From the NCBI RefSeq assembly GCF_020860705.1, contig NZ_JAJBTT010000002.1:1-64000 (forward strand): a stretch of DNA of 64,000 nucleotides. Direction: 5' to 3'. The stretch comes from Akkermansia sp. Its GTDB lineage: Bacteria; Verrucomicrobiota; Verrucomicrobiia; Verrucomicrobiales; Akkermansiaceae. A program made the translations under genes and the position numbers. The notes beneath the pieces were generated by a model. That model was given only the letters and a program-made list of their open reading frames with translations, ran no database searches and was not told the origin of the DNA. Below are positions 1-8,355 of the stretch, in pieces. Within the stretch, counting starts at the first letter, position 1, and every line of letters begins with the position of its first letter.

Positions 1-2
1 CC

Positions 3-170
3 CCCGTCCCCGTTCCCCAGCCGGGCAAGAAGAAAGTGGTGGTAAAAGACCTGGATCCTCCCTCCGGCAAGCCGCAAATTGAAACTCCCACCCATACGGG
101 AGATTCAGACGCATCTCCCTCCGGGGGCATGTGGGTGCCTCCGGCCCATTCTCCGCTGCCTCCCATGTAA
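3..170 (+). CDS. C-terminal end of a proline-rich protein (partial)
   Basis: An open frame enters from the left edge and stops with TAA at 168-170, giving the last 55 residues of a protein. The visible tail is rich in proline, glycine and lysine, has no recognisable domain, and ends in a PLPPM sequence. The next gene starts 15 bp downstream on the same strand, so the two may be cotranscribed. The function cannot be told from this fragment. Confidence 0.5.
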   Translation, partial: PVPVPQPGKKKVVVKDLDPPSGKPQIETPTHTGDSDASPSGGMWVPPAHSPLPPM

Positions 171-185
171 CCTTACCGCTCCATC

Positions 186-1208
186 ATGAACATCATCCTA
201 TTGCCCATCGCAGCCGCACTCCTTGCCGGGATTGCCGGAGCTTCCGAAGCCTGGAGCACCAATCCTGCGGAAGCCATGCAGCAGGCCGCTTCCCAAAAAA
301 AAGGCGTGATGCTGGAATTCACCGGTTCTGACTGGTGCGGAGCCTGCATCATGCAGAAAAAGCAGGCCCTCTCCCTCCCCAGGGTTCAGGAAGGCATCGC
401 CCGCTCCTTCATTCCCGTGGAACTGGATTTCCCGCGTAAAAAGCAGCAGGATGAACAAACGAAAGCTTCTCTGGAAATCTACAAGAAATCTTATGATATT
501 ACCGGGTTCCCCACGCTGGTGTTTGCGGACGCCCAGGGACGCCCCGTACACACCGTCATAGGATACAACAACCCGGACCAGGTCATGCAGGATGCGGAAA
601 AGGCGGCGGAAACCCTCAAAACGCAACAGTCCCTGATGGCCAAACTGGCGGGGCAGCTCACGGACCAGCAGCGCCGGGACACCCTGGTCCAACTCCTGAA
701 AACGGTTCCCCAGTCCAGCATCAACACCTTCTACAAGCCGGCTCTGGAAGAACTGGCAAAACTGGACCCGGAAGCTGCTTCCGGCATCCGGGCTGGATTG
801 GAACGGAAAGAGCTGCTGAAGTCTCAGCGTGAAGCGTTGTTCAAGATGTTCCGTCAAAACGATCTCTTCACCCTGATGGAACAAAAGCCTGATGAAGCCC
901 TCTCCATGCTGGACGGCTACATGAGCAAGGACGGCCTGCTCCCGGAAATCAAGCAAACCATTCTTCTTACCAAGGCGAACCTGCTCATCCAGCAAAACAG
1001 GGTGAATGAAGTGGAGCAGCCCCTGAAAGAAGCCGTGGCCCTTCTTCCGGACAGTTCCGACGGCCAGGTTTGCAGCAGTCTTCTGAAAAATCTGCCCGAA
1101 CTCAAAAAGGAACGGGGACACCTGAAGCCGGGAGAACAACCGCCCCTCCCCCCGGGAGCCATTCCCGCCATCAGAATGCAGCCCAACCCTCCTGCTGCCG
1201 CGAAATAA
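186..1208 (+). CDS. secreted thioredoxin-family protein
   Basis: The 340-residue protein opens with a signal peptide (about residues 1-19, ending AGAS). A thioredoxin fold follows, with the redox motif W50-C51-G-A-C54 and the cis-proline loop GFPT at about 107-110. The roughly 180 residues after the fold look helical and end in a proline-rich tail. An extracytoplasmic CxxC thioredoxin most plausibly reduces or isomerises disulfides of exported proteins, or helps cytochrome maturation; the partner is not shown by the context. The domain resembles the Thioredoxin_7 group, in which a short N-terminal redox domain is joined to a helical extension. The start directly precedes the hydrophobic signal and no better start exists. 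Confidence 0.8.
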   Translation: MNIILLPIAAALLAGIAGASEAWSTNPAEAMQQAASQKKGVMLEFTGSDWCGACIMQKKQALSLPRVQEGIARSFIPVELDFPRKKQQDEQTKASLEIYKKSYDITGFPTLVFADAQGRPVHTVIGYNNPDQVMQDAEKAAETLKTQQSLMAKLAGQLTDQQRRDTLVQLLKTVPQSSINTFYKPALEELAKLDPEAASGIRAGLERKELLKSQREALFKMFRQNDLFTLMEQKPDEALSMLDGYMSKDGLLPEIKQTILLTKANLLIQQNRVNEVEQPLKEAVALLPDSSDGQVCSSLLKNLPELKKERGHLKPGEQPPLPPGAIPAIRMQPNPPAAAK

Positions 1209-1252
1209 GACATCCATTCCCGCCGGAGCTTTTTTATTCTGCGGTTCCACAC

Positions 1253-2065
1253 ATGGATCTTTCCACCAGCCATATCCTCACCGTCTTCCTGCTCACTACG
1301 CTGGCCGGCCTCGCCACCGGCATAGGGGGCTTCATCGCCTTCTTCATGAAGAGGACGGATACGAAGACACTCACCTTCTCCCTGGGATTTTCCGGAGGCG
1401 TGATGGTGTACATCTCCCTGGTGGAACTGCTCGGAGAAGCCCAGCACCGTCTGATGGAGTTTGAAGGCCACACGGCGGGCGCATGGATTGCCATTGCATC
1501 TTTTTTCGGAGGCATCGCCGTGGCAGCCCTGATTGACTACCTAGTGCCGGAAGACGAAAACCCGCACGAGGCGCGCGGCCCGGAGGATATCCACGGGCAG
1601 GGCAACGGTGAATTTTCCTCCTCCAAGATTAAAAGATCCGGCATCCTGTTCGCCCTGGCTATCGGCATCCACAACTTTCCGGAAGGGATCGCCACCTTTG
1701 CCGCCGGGCTGGATTCCCTGACACTGGGCACCTCCATCGCCCTGGCCGTAGCCGTCCACAACATTCCGGAAGGAATCGCCGTGGCGGTCCCCCTTTACTA
1801 CGGCACGGGCAGCCGTAAAAAGGCCCTCTTTTATTCCTTCCTCTCCGGCCTGGCGGAACCGGTGGGAGCGGCCATCGCCATGTTCTTCCTGTTCCACTTC
1901 CTCACCCCCACGGTGCTGGCCATCCTCTTCGCCTCCGTGGCCGGCATCATGGTCTTCATTTCCTTTGACGAACTGCTGCCGATGGCGGAACGCTGGGGCC
2001 ACCATCACATTTCCATCATGGGCATCATTGCCGGGATGCTGCTGATGGCAGTGGTCCTGATCTGA
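1253..2065 (+). CDS. zupT: ZIP-family zinc transporter, ZupT type
   Basis: This 270-residue inner-membrane protein is close to the size of E. coli ZupT (257). It has about eight hydrophobic segments and both hallmark metal-binding motifs of the family: H130-N-F-P-E134 in TM4 and H159-N-I-P-E163 in TM5. A histidine- and acid-containing loop lies between TM3 and TM4, as is usual in ZIP proteins. ZupT imports Zn2+ and other divalent cations into the cytoplasm. The frame is open upstream, but residues encoded before 1253 are hydrophilic and unlike ZupT, so the ATG at 1253, directly before MDLSTSH, is taken as the start. No regulator or metal operator is evident nearby. Confidence 0.9.
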   Translation: MDLSTSHILTVFLLTTLAGLATGIGGFIAFFMKRTDTKTLTFSLGFSGGVMVYISLVELLGEAQHRLMEFEGHTAGAWIAIASFFGGIAVAALIDYLVPEDENPHEARGPEDIHGQGNGEFSSSKIKRSGILFALAIGIHNFPEGIATFAAGLDSLTLGTSIALAVAVHNIPEGIAVAVPLYYGTGSRKKALFYSFLSGLAEPVGAAIAMFFLFHFLTPTVLAILFASVAGIMVFISFDELLPMAERWGHHHISIMGIIAGMLLMAVVLI

Positions 2066-2163
2066 AACAGCCCTGTGCGGCAAAAAACTTTCCGTGTCCT
2101 GGAAAGGCGGAGCATTGAGCATTTCCCGGCCTTCAGGGGTCTAAACGGAAACCCCTTTCCATC

Positions 2164-3282
2164 ATGCCGGACTCCCCTGCTACCCCTGCTACCCCTGCTC
2201 CCGCCGCTCCGGCAATCTCCCCTCACGCGCCTTCCTCCCCTTCTCCCCTTTTCTGCTGGAAAAAAGGCTTCCGCCATTATGCGGATTTCCGCGGATGCGC
2301 TTCCCGCGCGGAATTCTGGTGGTTCATGGCGCTTCCCCTCCTGTCCCTGATTCCGGCCCTGGCAGGCTACATCCTGACGGACTGGCTGCACATTCCGGAC
2401 AGAAGGCTGAGCATTTACGGTGACGCCCTGACCATTCTTCTGTGGGCAGCCCTGATCATCCCCTGCACGGCAGCGGCATTCAGACGCCTGCATGATACGG
2501 GAAGAAGCGGTTTCTGGATTCTTTTTCTGCTGCTTCCCTTCGGCCTGGGGCGCCTGATCTTTTTCTACCTGACGCTGGGAGAAAGCAAAACGGGCGGCAA
2601 CAAGTACTGCCGCCGGCCGGCCGCACAGCCGGCAGACGCCGCCGGCCCTTCCGAAGAACAGGAAAGGCAGCCCTTCACGCCGTTTTACCTTTACTGGCTC
2701 ATCAGCCTGCGGAAGCTGGGCACGATGGCGGGACGCGCTTCCCGTGCGGAATTCTGGTCCTTCTTCCTCCTTTCCGCGCTTCTGTTCCTGCCGCTGGGAT
2801 ACAGCATGATCGACGTTGACAGCAGCCCGCGGGGCCTCTACCTCTCCCCGTCCCTGCAAATCCTGACGTACGCCACCCATCCTCAGGATACCCTTATCCT
2901 GCTGGCCCACGCCTGCTTCAACCCCACCTTTTACTTTTTTTACCAGTCCGGGGAATTGAGCATGCTGTCCCTGGAACTTCTGGCGGCCGTGGCGGGCCTC
3001 AACATCCTGTTCAACATGCCCGTTGCGGTGCGCCGCCTGCATGACAGCAACCTGAGCGGGAAATTCATCCTGATCCCCATCTTTATTTTTATCGTTTCCT
3101 TCCTGCTGATTTTCCTGCTGCGCCTGGTTCCGGAGGACATGGCGCCCTACCTGAGCTACCTGGCGATGATTTCCAACCTGATGGACCTGTTTTCCATCCT
3201 CTTCCTGTCCATGATGCTGCTTAAAAGCTCTTCCGGCCCCAATGAATACGGCGCTCTTCCTGAAAAAATAACCGTACCCTGA
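2164..3282 (+). CDS. membrane protein with two DUF805 domains
   Basis: The 372-residue protein contains two copies of the DUF805 module. Each starts with a RxxRAEFW motif (GCASRAEFWWF near residue 43; GRASRAEFWSF near 193) and carries a RRLHDxxxSG motif at the end of a later helix (FRRLHDTGRSGFW; VRRLHDSNLSGKF). Each copy has several transmembrane segments. The first 35 residues are rich in Pro, Ala and Ser and are probably cytoplasmic. DUF805 proteins are small bacterial membrane proteins of unknown function; a single copy is usual, so the tandem fusion is less common. The stop codon lies inside a palindrome that serves the convergent downstream gene. Confidence 0.75.
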   Translation: MPDSPATPATPAPAAPAISPHAPSSPSPLFCWKKGFRHYADFRGCASRAEFWWFMALPLLSLIPALAGYILTDWLHIPDRRLSIYGDALTILLWAALIIPCTAAAFRRLHDTGRSGFWILFLLLPFGLGRLIFFYLTLGESKTGGNKYCRRPAAQPADAAGPSEEQERQPFTPFYLYWLISLRKLGTMAGRASRAEFWSFFLLSALLFLPLGYSMIDVDSSPRGLYLSPSLQILTYATHPQDTLILLAHACFNPTFYFFYQSGELSMLSLELLAAVAGLNILFNMPVAVRRLHDSNLSGKFILIPIFIFIVSFLLIFLLRLVPEDMAPYLSYLAMISNLMDLFSILFLSMMLLKSSSGPNEYGALPEKITVP

Positions 3283-3296
3283 ATTCAGGATACGGT
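3261..3296 (-). terminator. intrinsic terminator of the phosphofructokinase gene
   Basis: A near-perfect palindrome at 3271-3296 (one mismatch, EcoRI-like centre GAATTC) is followed on the minus strand by a T-rich tract (3261-3270). On the plus strand no T-run follows. It therefore best serves the minus-strand gene ending at 3352, although it overlaps the stop codon of the convergent DUF805 gene. Confidence 0.65.
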
Positions 3297-3351
3297 TGGA
3301 AAAATCACAGCCGCACAGAACAGCGGCTCCTGTTTGCAGAGGAGAAGAGCG

Positions 3352-4431
3352 TCAATCCCCAAAGCAGACGCCCAGATCGCGCGCCGTGCGCACCAGCTGA
3401 CAGTCAGGATCCACCAGTTTCAAGGTTTTCACGGCTTCCTCAATGGGTACGGCCGTCATCTGCGTCCCCCGGAGGGCGACCATGCAGCTGAACTGGCGCT
3501 TTTCCACCAGCTCCACGGCATAACTGCCGAACCGCACCCCCAGAATGCGGTCATAGGCGCAGGGAGAACCACCGCGCTGGATATGGCCAAGCACGCAGGC
3601 GCGGGTTTCAATCCCCGTAGCCTCCTCCAATTTCTTGGAAATCACCTTGCCGATGCCTCCCAGGCGCACTTCCCCCTGGGTCTTTTCATCCAGCAGCACC
3701 AATTCATCCGCCAGCCGGGCTCCTTCGGAAACTACTACCAGGATTTCCCTCTGTCCGGCTTCCTTCCGTGCCTTGATGCATTCCACCACATTTTCAAGGG
3801 AGAATGGTATTTCCGGCAGCAGAATCACATCCGCGCTTCCGGCAAGGCCGCCTTCCAGGGCAATCCAGCCGGCATGCCGCCCCATCACTTCCACCACCAT
3901 CATGCGCTGGTGGGCGTTGGCGGTAGTTTGCAGGCGGTCCAGGGATTCGGAAACGATGGACACGGCACTGTAAAACCCGAAGGTAACGTCCGTTGCGCCC
4001 AGATCATTGTCAATGGTCTTGGGCACACCCACCACAGGAAGGCCTATTTCAGAAAGCAAAAGAGCCGTGGACTGGGACCCGTCCCCGCCCACGACGATCA
4101 GGGCGTCCAATCCCAGGCGCCGCACGGTGGCCTTTGTCTTTTCCAGTACGGAGGGTTCAATCGCCCCCTTCTGGCCCACCCCCACCTTGATGGCGAAATT
4201 CCCCTTGTTCACGGTCCCAAGAATGGTGCCTCCCTTGGCGCGCAATCCCCGGCAGCCGGCGGGAGTCAGCCATTCAAACCGGTCATCACCCTCTTCAGAC
4301 AAAAGACCCTCAAAGCCATCGTAAAAACCGACAACGTTCCAGCCGCGGCGGGAGGCCGCGCCTACAACACCTTCAATAACTGCATTCAGCCCGGGGCAGT
4401 CTCCCCCGCTATTCAAAACACCAATGTTCAT
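3352..4431 (-). CDS. pfkA: 6-phosphofructokinase
   Basis: The 359-residue protein begins with the nucleotide-binding motif NSGGDCPGLN and has the phosphofructokinase signatures GGDGS (115-119), PKTIDND (137-143, D141 being the expected catalytic base) and MGRHAGW (173-179). The enzyme phosphorylates fructose 6-phosphate in glycolysis. The glycine of GGDGS is the residue associated with ATP use, whereas PPi-dependent enzymes carry an Asp there. The lysine in PKTID is typical of the mixed-substrate group III enzymes rather than of E. coli PfkA, which has PGTID. ATP is thus the likelier donor but this is not certain. The gene is single, convergent with its downstream neighbour and followed by its own terminator. 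Confidence 0.9.
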   Translation of the reverse strand: MNIGVLNSGGDCPGLNAVIEGVVGAASRRGWNVVGFYDGFEGLLSEEGDDRFEWLTPAGCRGLRAKGGTILGTVNKGNFAIKVGVGQKGAIEPSVLEKTKATVRRLGLDALIVVGGDGSQSTALLLSEIGLPVVGVPKTIDNDLGATDVTFGFYSAVSIVSESLDRLQTTANAHQRMMVVEVMGRHAGWIALEGGLAGSADVILLPEIPFSLENVVECIKARKEAGQREILVVVSEGARLADELVLLDEKTQGEVRLGGIGKVISKKLEEATGIETRACVLGHIQRGGSPCAYDRILGVRFGSYAVELVEKRQFSCMVALRGTQMTAVPIEEAVKTLKLVDPDCQLVRTARDLGVCFGD

Positions 4432-4475
4432 ATTCGGTGCTTCTTATAGCAGAAATTTCCGGCGCCGTCTACTTC

Positions 4476-5447
4476 CTATCTCTTTTCTGTCCCAGTTTTC
4501 ACAGGAAGCTGGACGAACTCCTTGGGGTCCTTCATGTCCATGCCGGAAGCCTGCCAGTTTTCCCACACCCGCCAGCCGGTGCTCATCATCTGCTTGGCAA
4601 GGGGGTAACGCTGCGCAGAACCGAGAACCACAATAATCATGCGCTGGGGATAAATCACCTCCGTTCCCGTCTGGGGACTGCGGCGGGAGATTGCGTTGCG
4701 CGTCACGCTGAGCAGCAGGCAGGGGCCGGCGGCGCGGGAGGTACCCGCCTTGATGCCGTCCACGCCGGGAGAGCTCATGAGCTTGTTATTGTTGGAAATA
4801 TCGTACATCGTCATGCCCTTGGTCTGGGATTGCACGCCGATGCGGCGGCTCGCCTGGGAAACAATGTAGCAGAAGGCCGGATTCTGCATGCTGTAAACGC
4901 CCAGCAGGGCCATATCCAGCGCGCAGGAGGTGGAAACGGAGCTGCCCGTATCCAGCCCGTGGGGAGCGGTGAAACGCGTTTTGGCCATCCTCAGGGAGCG
5001 GGCCAGATTGTTCATTTCCGTCACGAAGGCGGCAATGGGGGAACCGCCGCCCCGGCGGGACACCAGGTCACGGCCCACAAAAGAGGCGATGGTCAGGGCG
5101 GAAACGTTGTCTGACCCCAGCAGGGTGGAATACAAGGCATCACGGAGCGTCAGGCGGTCTCCGGGCTGAAGGTCCATGGGATTGCCCGCACGGAGGCCGA
5201 ACGCCTCCTGGGGAACGGTGATGAAGGTATCCAGCGGCAGGCGCGTGCGGGTTACCCAGTCCAGCGTCACCATGGCGGTGGCCACCTGGGAGAGACTGGC
5301 GACGGGCCTTCTGGCTTCCGCATTGGAGCTGAAAAGGAGTTTGCCGGAATTGGCCTCAATGGCAATGTAACTGGGCTTTTCCTGCGCCTGGGCGGAAAAC
5401 TGGAATACGCAGGCCAGGGTCAGGAGGAATAGAGATAGCTTTTTCAT
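4476..5447 (-). CDS. D-alanyl-D-alanine carboxypeptidase-like (PBP5 family) protein with altered SxxK
   Basis: The 323-residue protein starts with a signal peptide (MKKLSLFLLTLACVFQFSAQAQ). It has the S11/PBP5 order of motifs: an SxxK-equivalent at 51-54, SDN at 112-114 and KAG at 223-225 (KTG equivalent, in GIKAGTSRAAG). Active DD-carboxypeptidases trim the terminal D-Ala of peptidoglycan stem peptides in the periplasm. Here the first motif reads S51-L-S-Q54, so the catalytic lysine is replaced by glutamine (codon CAG). The protein may be catalytically dead or use an altered mechanism. The frame is open for 23 more codons upstream, but the signal peptide fixes the start at 5447. Confidence 0.8.
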   Translation of the reverse strand: MKKLSLFLLTLACVFQFSAQAQEKPSYIAIEANSGKLLFSSNAEARRPVASLSQVATAMVTLDWVTRTRLPLDTFITVPQEAFGLRAGNPMDLQPGDRLTLRDALYSTLLGSDNVSALTIASFVGRDLVSRRGGGSPIAAFVTEMNNLARSLRMAKTRFTAPHGLDTGSSVSTSCALDMALLGVYSMQNPAFCYIVSQASRRIGVQSQTKGMTMYDISNNNKLMSSPGVDGIKAGTSRAAGPCLLLSVTRNAISRRSPQTGTEVIYPQRMIIVVLGSAQRYPLAKQMMSTGWRVWENWQASGMDMKDPKEFVQLPVKTGTEKR

Positions 5448-5624
5448 GGAGGGACCGGCGGGATAGTGCCCCTTCCCCCCACGTTTGAAAAGTCTAAAAT
5501 GCTTTCCGTACAACACTTATATGTCATGACACGGAAAAACGCATTGACCTTTCGCCTCCTATCCTATTTGTTGGAGGAAACCGTTTTCCGCCAACGGGAG
5601 CATTCCGGACACGTACTCAACGCC

Positions 5625-6035
5625 ATGACCAGCATTCAATTCTTTTACAGCCCGGATTTCCCGGGAACCGCCCTGCGCGCCAACGCCCGCCAGGCACTGG
5701 AAAATCTGGGCATGAACCAGGAAATGCAGGAAACGGAAACCGCTCCGGACCAGATCGGCAGTCCTCTCCCCGCCCTCGCCATTGACGGGGAGATTGTCGT
5801 CTCCGGCCTGGAGCCTTCCGTGCACGAGCTGGAACTCCTCTTTGCAGATCATGTGCAGGAACGGCAGGAAGATTTCTCCTGCGGCGAGTGCGGCGTGGAA
5901 TGCGGCGGCATGAATTGTACGGAAAACTGCACCAGGTGCGGGAAGAACGGAGAAGCCAGCAGCATGGTGGCCAGGATCATCGGCTTTGTCATTCTTCTCA
6001 TCATCCTGTTCACGGCGGTTAAAATCCTGGCCTGA
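5625..6035 (+). CDS. tail-anchored thioredoxin-fold-like protein with cysteine cluster
   Basis: Starting at the ATG at 5625 the protein has 136 residues; upstream ATGs would add up to 53 residues with no recognisable family features. Residues 1-75 resemble small thioredoxin-like (Thioredoxin_3-type) proteins: beta strand SIQFFYSP, helix, then a GSPLPALAIDGEIVVSG segment like the cis-Pro loop. The usual CxxC is absent (FYSPDFPGT in its place). Residues 86-105 hold six cysteines (C86, 89, 93, 98, 102, 105), a probable metal site or disulfide knot. A single hydrophobic helix (about 114-134) ends the protein. It is divergent from the carboxypeptidase-like gene. Function is unknown; a redox or metal-handling role is inferred only from the fold and cysteines. 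Confidence 0.6.
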   Translation: MTSIQFFYSPDFPGTALRANARQALENLGMNQEMQETETAPDQIGSPLPALAIDGEIVVSGLEPSVHELELLFADHVQERQEDFSCGECGVECGGMNCTENCTRCGKNGEASSMVARIIGFVILLIILFTAVKILA

Positions 6036-6217
6036 CAGCGCCGCCCTCCTTCCTGGCCGCCACGCCCGGCCATGCAGAAAAAGCCGGAACATGCAGACAC
6101 GCTTTTGCCTCTCCTTCCGGCAAAGACGTTTTATGCGGCAGGCGCACGCCTCTTCCCCATATAGGGAGGGCTTGATAATTTCTTGAATTCCCCTTTTCCA
6201 CAGGACACAGTAGCGGC

Positions 6218-6502
6218 ATGCGCTCCTTCTTCGGTTCCATTCTCCTGATCCTGGTGCTGGCCGCCCTCGGCGCCACCATTTACTACCACTGGTCCACCAA
6301 CTCCCATCTGGAATTCGAGCTTCGCAACCCTGACGAACCGGAGAAGACCACCCAGGTCATCAACATGAAAAAACGGGCCACCGCTCTCCAACCCACCCCT
6401 GCGGCGGAATCCCCCGCTCTCCCGGCAGAAGAAATTCCGCCCTCTGCCGGCGAAACATCATCAGCCACGGAATCATCATCCTCTCTGTTCTCCACGCCAT
6501 GA
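6218..6502 (+). CDS. small membrane-anchored hypothetical protein
   Basis: The 94-residue product has one N-terminal transmembrane segment (about residues 5-24), a short charged stretch and a Pro/Ala/Ser/Glu-rich tail without predicted structure. Its stop codon overlaps the start of pdxA by ATGA (6499-6502), which suggests translational coupling and supports it as a real gene. No family is recognised. It could be a divisome or envelope accessory protein, but nothing in the sequence shows this. Confidence 0.55.
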   Translation: MRSFFGSILLILVLAALGATIYYHWSTNSHLEFELRNPDEPEKTTQVINMKKRATALQPTPAAESPALPAEEIPPSAGETSSATESSSSLFSTP

Positions 6503-7368
6503 AACCGGTCATCGGATACACGTTGGGGGACCAGTCGGGCATAGGGCCGGAAATCATCTCCGCCGCTCTGGCTTCCGGAGAGCTCCCGAATGAAGCGGAA
6601 TACCGCCTTATCGGCAGCAGGGTGAACGTTCCCGCCGGAAGACCGAACTGTGAATCCGCCCGGTACGCCTTTGAACATCTGGAACAGGCGGCGCAAGCTC
6701 TCCGGGAAGGGACGGTTGACGCCGTCGTCACTTCTCCCGTGTGCAAGGAGACCCTGCATGAAGCGGGCTTCCGCTGGCCGGGCCAAACGGAATTCTTTGC
6801 GGAGCGCCTGGAAACGGACAACTACGCCATGTGCCTGACCGGCAAACGGCTGACGGTGGGGCTGGCTACCATCCACACATCCCTTCAAAGCGTGCCGTCC
6901 CTGCTGAACACGGAGGAGCTGGTCCGCATCGGGATCCTGTTGAAAAATTTCTGCCTCCGCAGGGGGATCCTCCGCCCGCGCATCGCCCTGGCGGCCCTGA
7001 ACCCCCATGCAGGGGAACACGGCGCCTTTGGAGATGAAGACGGAGCCGTCATCGCCCCGGCCGTAAAGCAGCTGGAGAGTTCATGCCCGGACGCCGTATT
7101 TGACGGTCCCGCCGTTCCGGACTGCGTGTACCGTGACGCGGTGGAAGGCCTCTATGATGCAGTGCTGGCCCCTTACCATGACCAGGGGCTGATTCCCTTG
7201 AAACTGGTGGACTTCCATACTGCCGTCAACGTTACCCTGGGCCTTCCTCGCCCCCGCCTGAGCCCGGACCACGGAACCGCCTTCAACCTGGCAGGAACCG
7301 GAAAGGCCAATCCGTCCAGCACCATCCACGCCTTCCAGCTGGCCGTGAGGATGGCGCAAACGCGTTAA
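6499..7368 (+). CDS. pdxA: 4-hydroxythreonine-4-phosphate dehydrogenase
   Basis: PdxA oxidises 4-phosphooxy-L-threonine with NAD+ in the DXP-dependent pathway to pyridoxal 5'-phosphate. The 289-residue protein begins with the family opening PVIGYTLGDQSGIGPEI. It contains the metal-ligand histidines in the expected contexts: ATIHTS, LNPHAGEHGAFGDED with APYHDQGL, and PDHGTAFNLAGTGKANP. The substrate motif reads GQTEFFA where E. coli has GHTEFLA. At 289 residues it is about 40 shorter than E. coli PdxA, mostly in the N-terminal half. It is coupled to the small gene upstream by ATGA, and its 3' end overlaps the convergent gene by 4 bp. Confidence 0.9.
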   Translation: MKPVIGYTLGDQSGIGPEIISAALASGELPNEAEYRLIGSRVNVPAGRPNCESARYAFEHLEQAAQALREGTVDAVVTSPVCKETLHEAGFRWPGQTEFFAERLETDNYAMCLTGKRLTVGLATIHTSLQSVPSLLNTEELVRIGILLKNFCLRRGILRPRIALAALNPHAGEHGAFGDEDGAVIAPAVKQLESSCPDAVFDGPAVPDCVYRDAVEGLYDAVLAPYHDQGLIPLKLVDFHTAVNVTLGLPRPRLSPDHGTAFNLAGTGKANPSSTIHAFQLAVRMAQTR

Positions 7369-8324
7369 CGCCCTTCTTCCTTCCGTAGTTTTTCGTGCCA
7401 CACCTGCGCGGCACGTTCCGGGGCGGACACCCAGTACCGGAAGGTTTCCTCCATCAAGGGATCATCCTCCTTTTCGTCTCCCTCCTTCCAGAGGAGCAAT
7501 ATCACGGTTAAGATATCCCCTGCGGAACGCTCCAGGGCCTCCCTGTCATGTTCCTGCTTCAAGTACCAGCACCATTGTTCAGGCGTCAGGGAAGGAAGCC
7601 TGGAAAGCCTTTCCGCCTCCTCCACCTTCCGGTCAGCATAATGCCGGATCAGTAAAAACCGCCTCTCCCGGGAAATCCGGGAAACCGTATTCTCCAGCAG
7701 TCCCACAACCCCGTCATTCCAGCAGCATTGCAGCATTTCTTCCGGACCGCCATTGGCCAGCGGGTCATGGTCCATCACATAAGACAGGGAAGACTCCGGA
7801 TTCAATTTCCAGGCCAGCAGCTTTTCATAGGAATCTCCGTCCGGGGACGACGGCAAAGGCTGTTCCGCCCCGGCGATAAAGCTGTCCAGCGAGTCAATCG
7901 CCGTCTTGGACACCCACATGATCCTGCGCAACGCGGCAAATACCTCTTCCGCCTCTTCATGGGTAACGACCCCGTCATCCTCCAACTCCGATAAGAAAAC
8001 TATTTCCTCCTTCTTCTCCTGTTCCCTGCTCTCCGCTACTTTTCTGAACAACCGGGCTTCTACATCAGCCATCCGGCACCATTCCTGCGTGGAAGGAAAA
8101 CCGGACAGGAATGCCTCCCGCCACAACTGTTCCAACCGATCAGCCTCCCGGTTCAATTGTTCCGCCACTTCTTTGCAGGAGGCAGAATCCTTCACCCGTC
8201 TGCCGACCGTCTCCAGAGCTTTGGTAAATGCATCATCCTTCATCACATCCGATAACCGGACCTCCGCCACCGACGGAATCACGCAGACCGCCCAGCACAG
8301 TAAAACAGCACGCCATACGTTCAT
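7365..8324 (-). CDS. secreted hypothetical protein, tandem paralogue A
   Basis: The protein has 319 residues from the ATG at 8324, which is chosen because a signal peptide follows (MNVWRAVLLCWAVCVIPSVA). The mature part is acidic and helical, with a DSASCKEVAEQLNREADR segment, a central block LPSSPDGDSYEKLLAWK followed by YVMDHDPLANG, and a LTPEQWCW motif near the C-terminus. It is a paralogue of the neighbour ending at 8356: length, motif order and motifs match. No known family is recognised. It is probably exported to the periplasm. The two genes are 31 bp apart, in the same direction, likely one transcript. Confidence 0.6.
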   Translation of the reverse strand: MNVWRAVLLCWAVCVIPSVAEVRLSDVMKDDAFTKALETVGRRVKDSASCKEVAEQLNREADRLEQLWREAFLSGFPSTQEWCRMADVEARLFRKVAESREQEKKEEIVFLSELEDDGVVTHEEAEEVFAALRRIMWVSKTAIDSLDSFIAGAEQPLPSSPDGDSYEKLLAWKLNPESSLSYVMDHDPLANGGPEEMLQCCWNDGVVGLLENTVSRISRERRFLLIRHYADRKVEEAERLSRLPSLTPEQWCWYLKQEHDREALERSAGDILTVILLLWKEGDEKEDDPLMEETFRYWVSAPERAAQVWHEKLRKEEGR

Positions 8325-8355
8325 TCGATGCAATATAGTTGAATGGCAATCTGTT

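Noticed and set aside
198..1250. Long minus-strand open frame opposite the thioredoxin gene
   Set aside because: Shadow frame produced by codon bias; no family motif, whereas the plus strand has a signal peptide and CxxC.
3334..4449. Long plus-strand open frame opposite phosphofructokinase
   Set aside because: Antisense shadow; histidine/glutamine-rich composition typical of reversed GC-rich genes.
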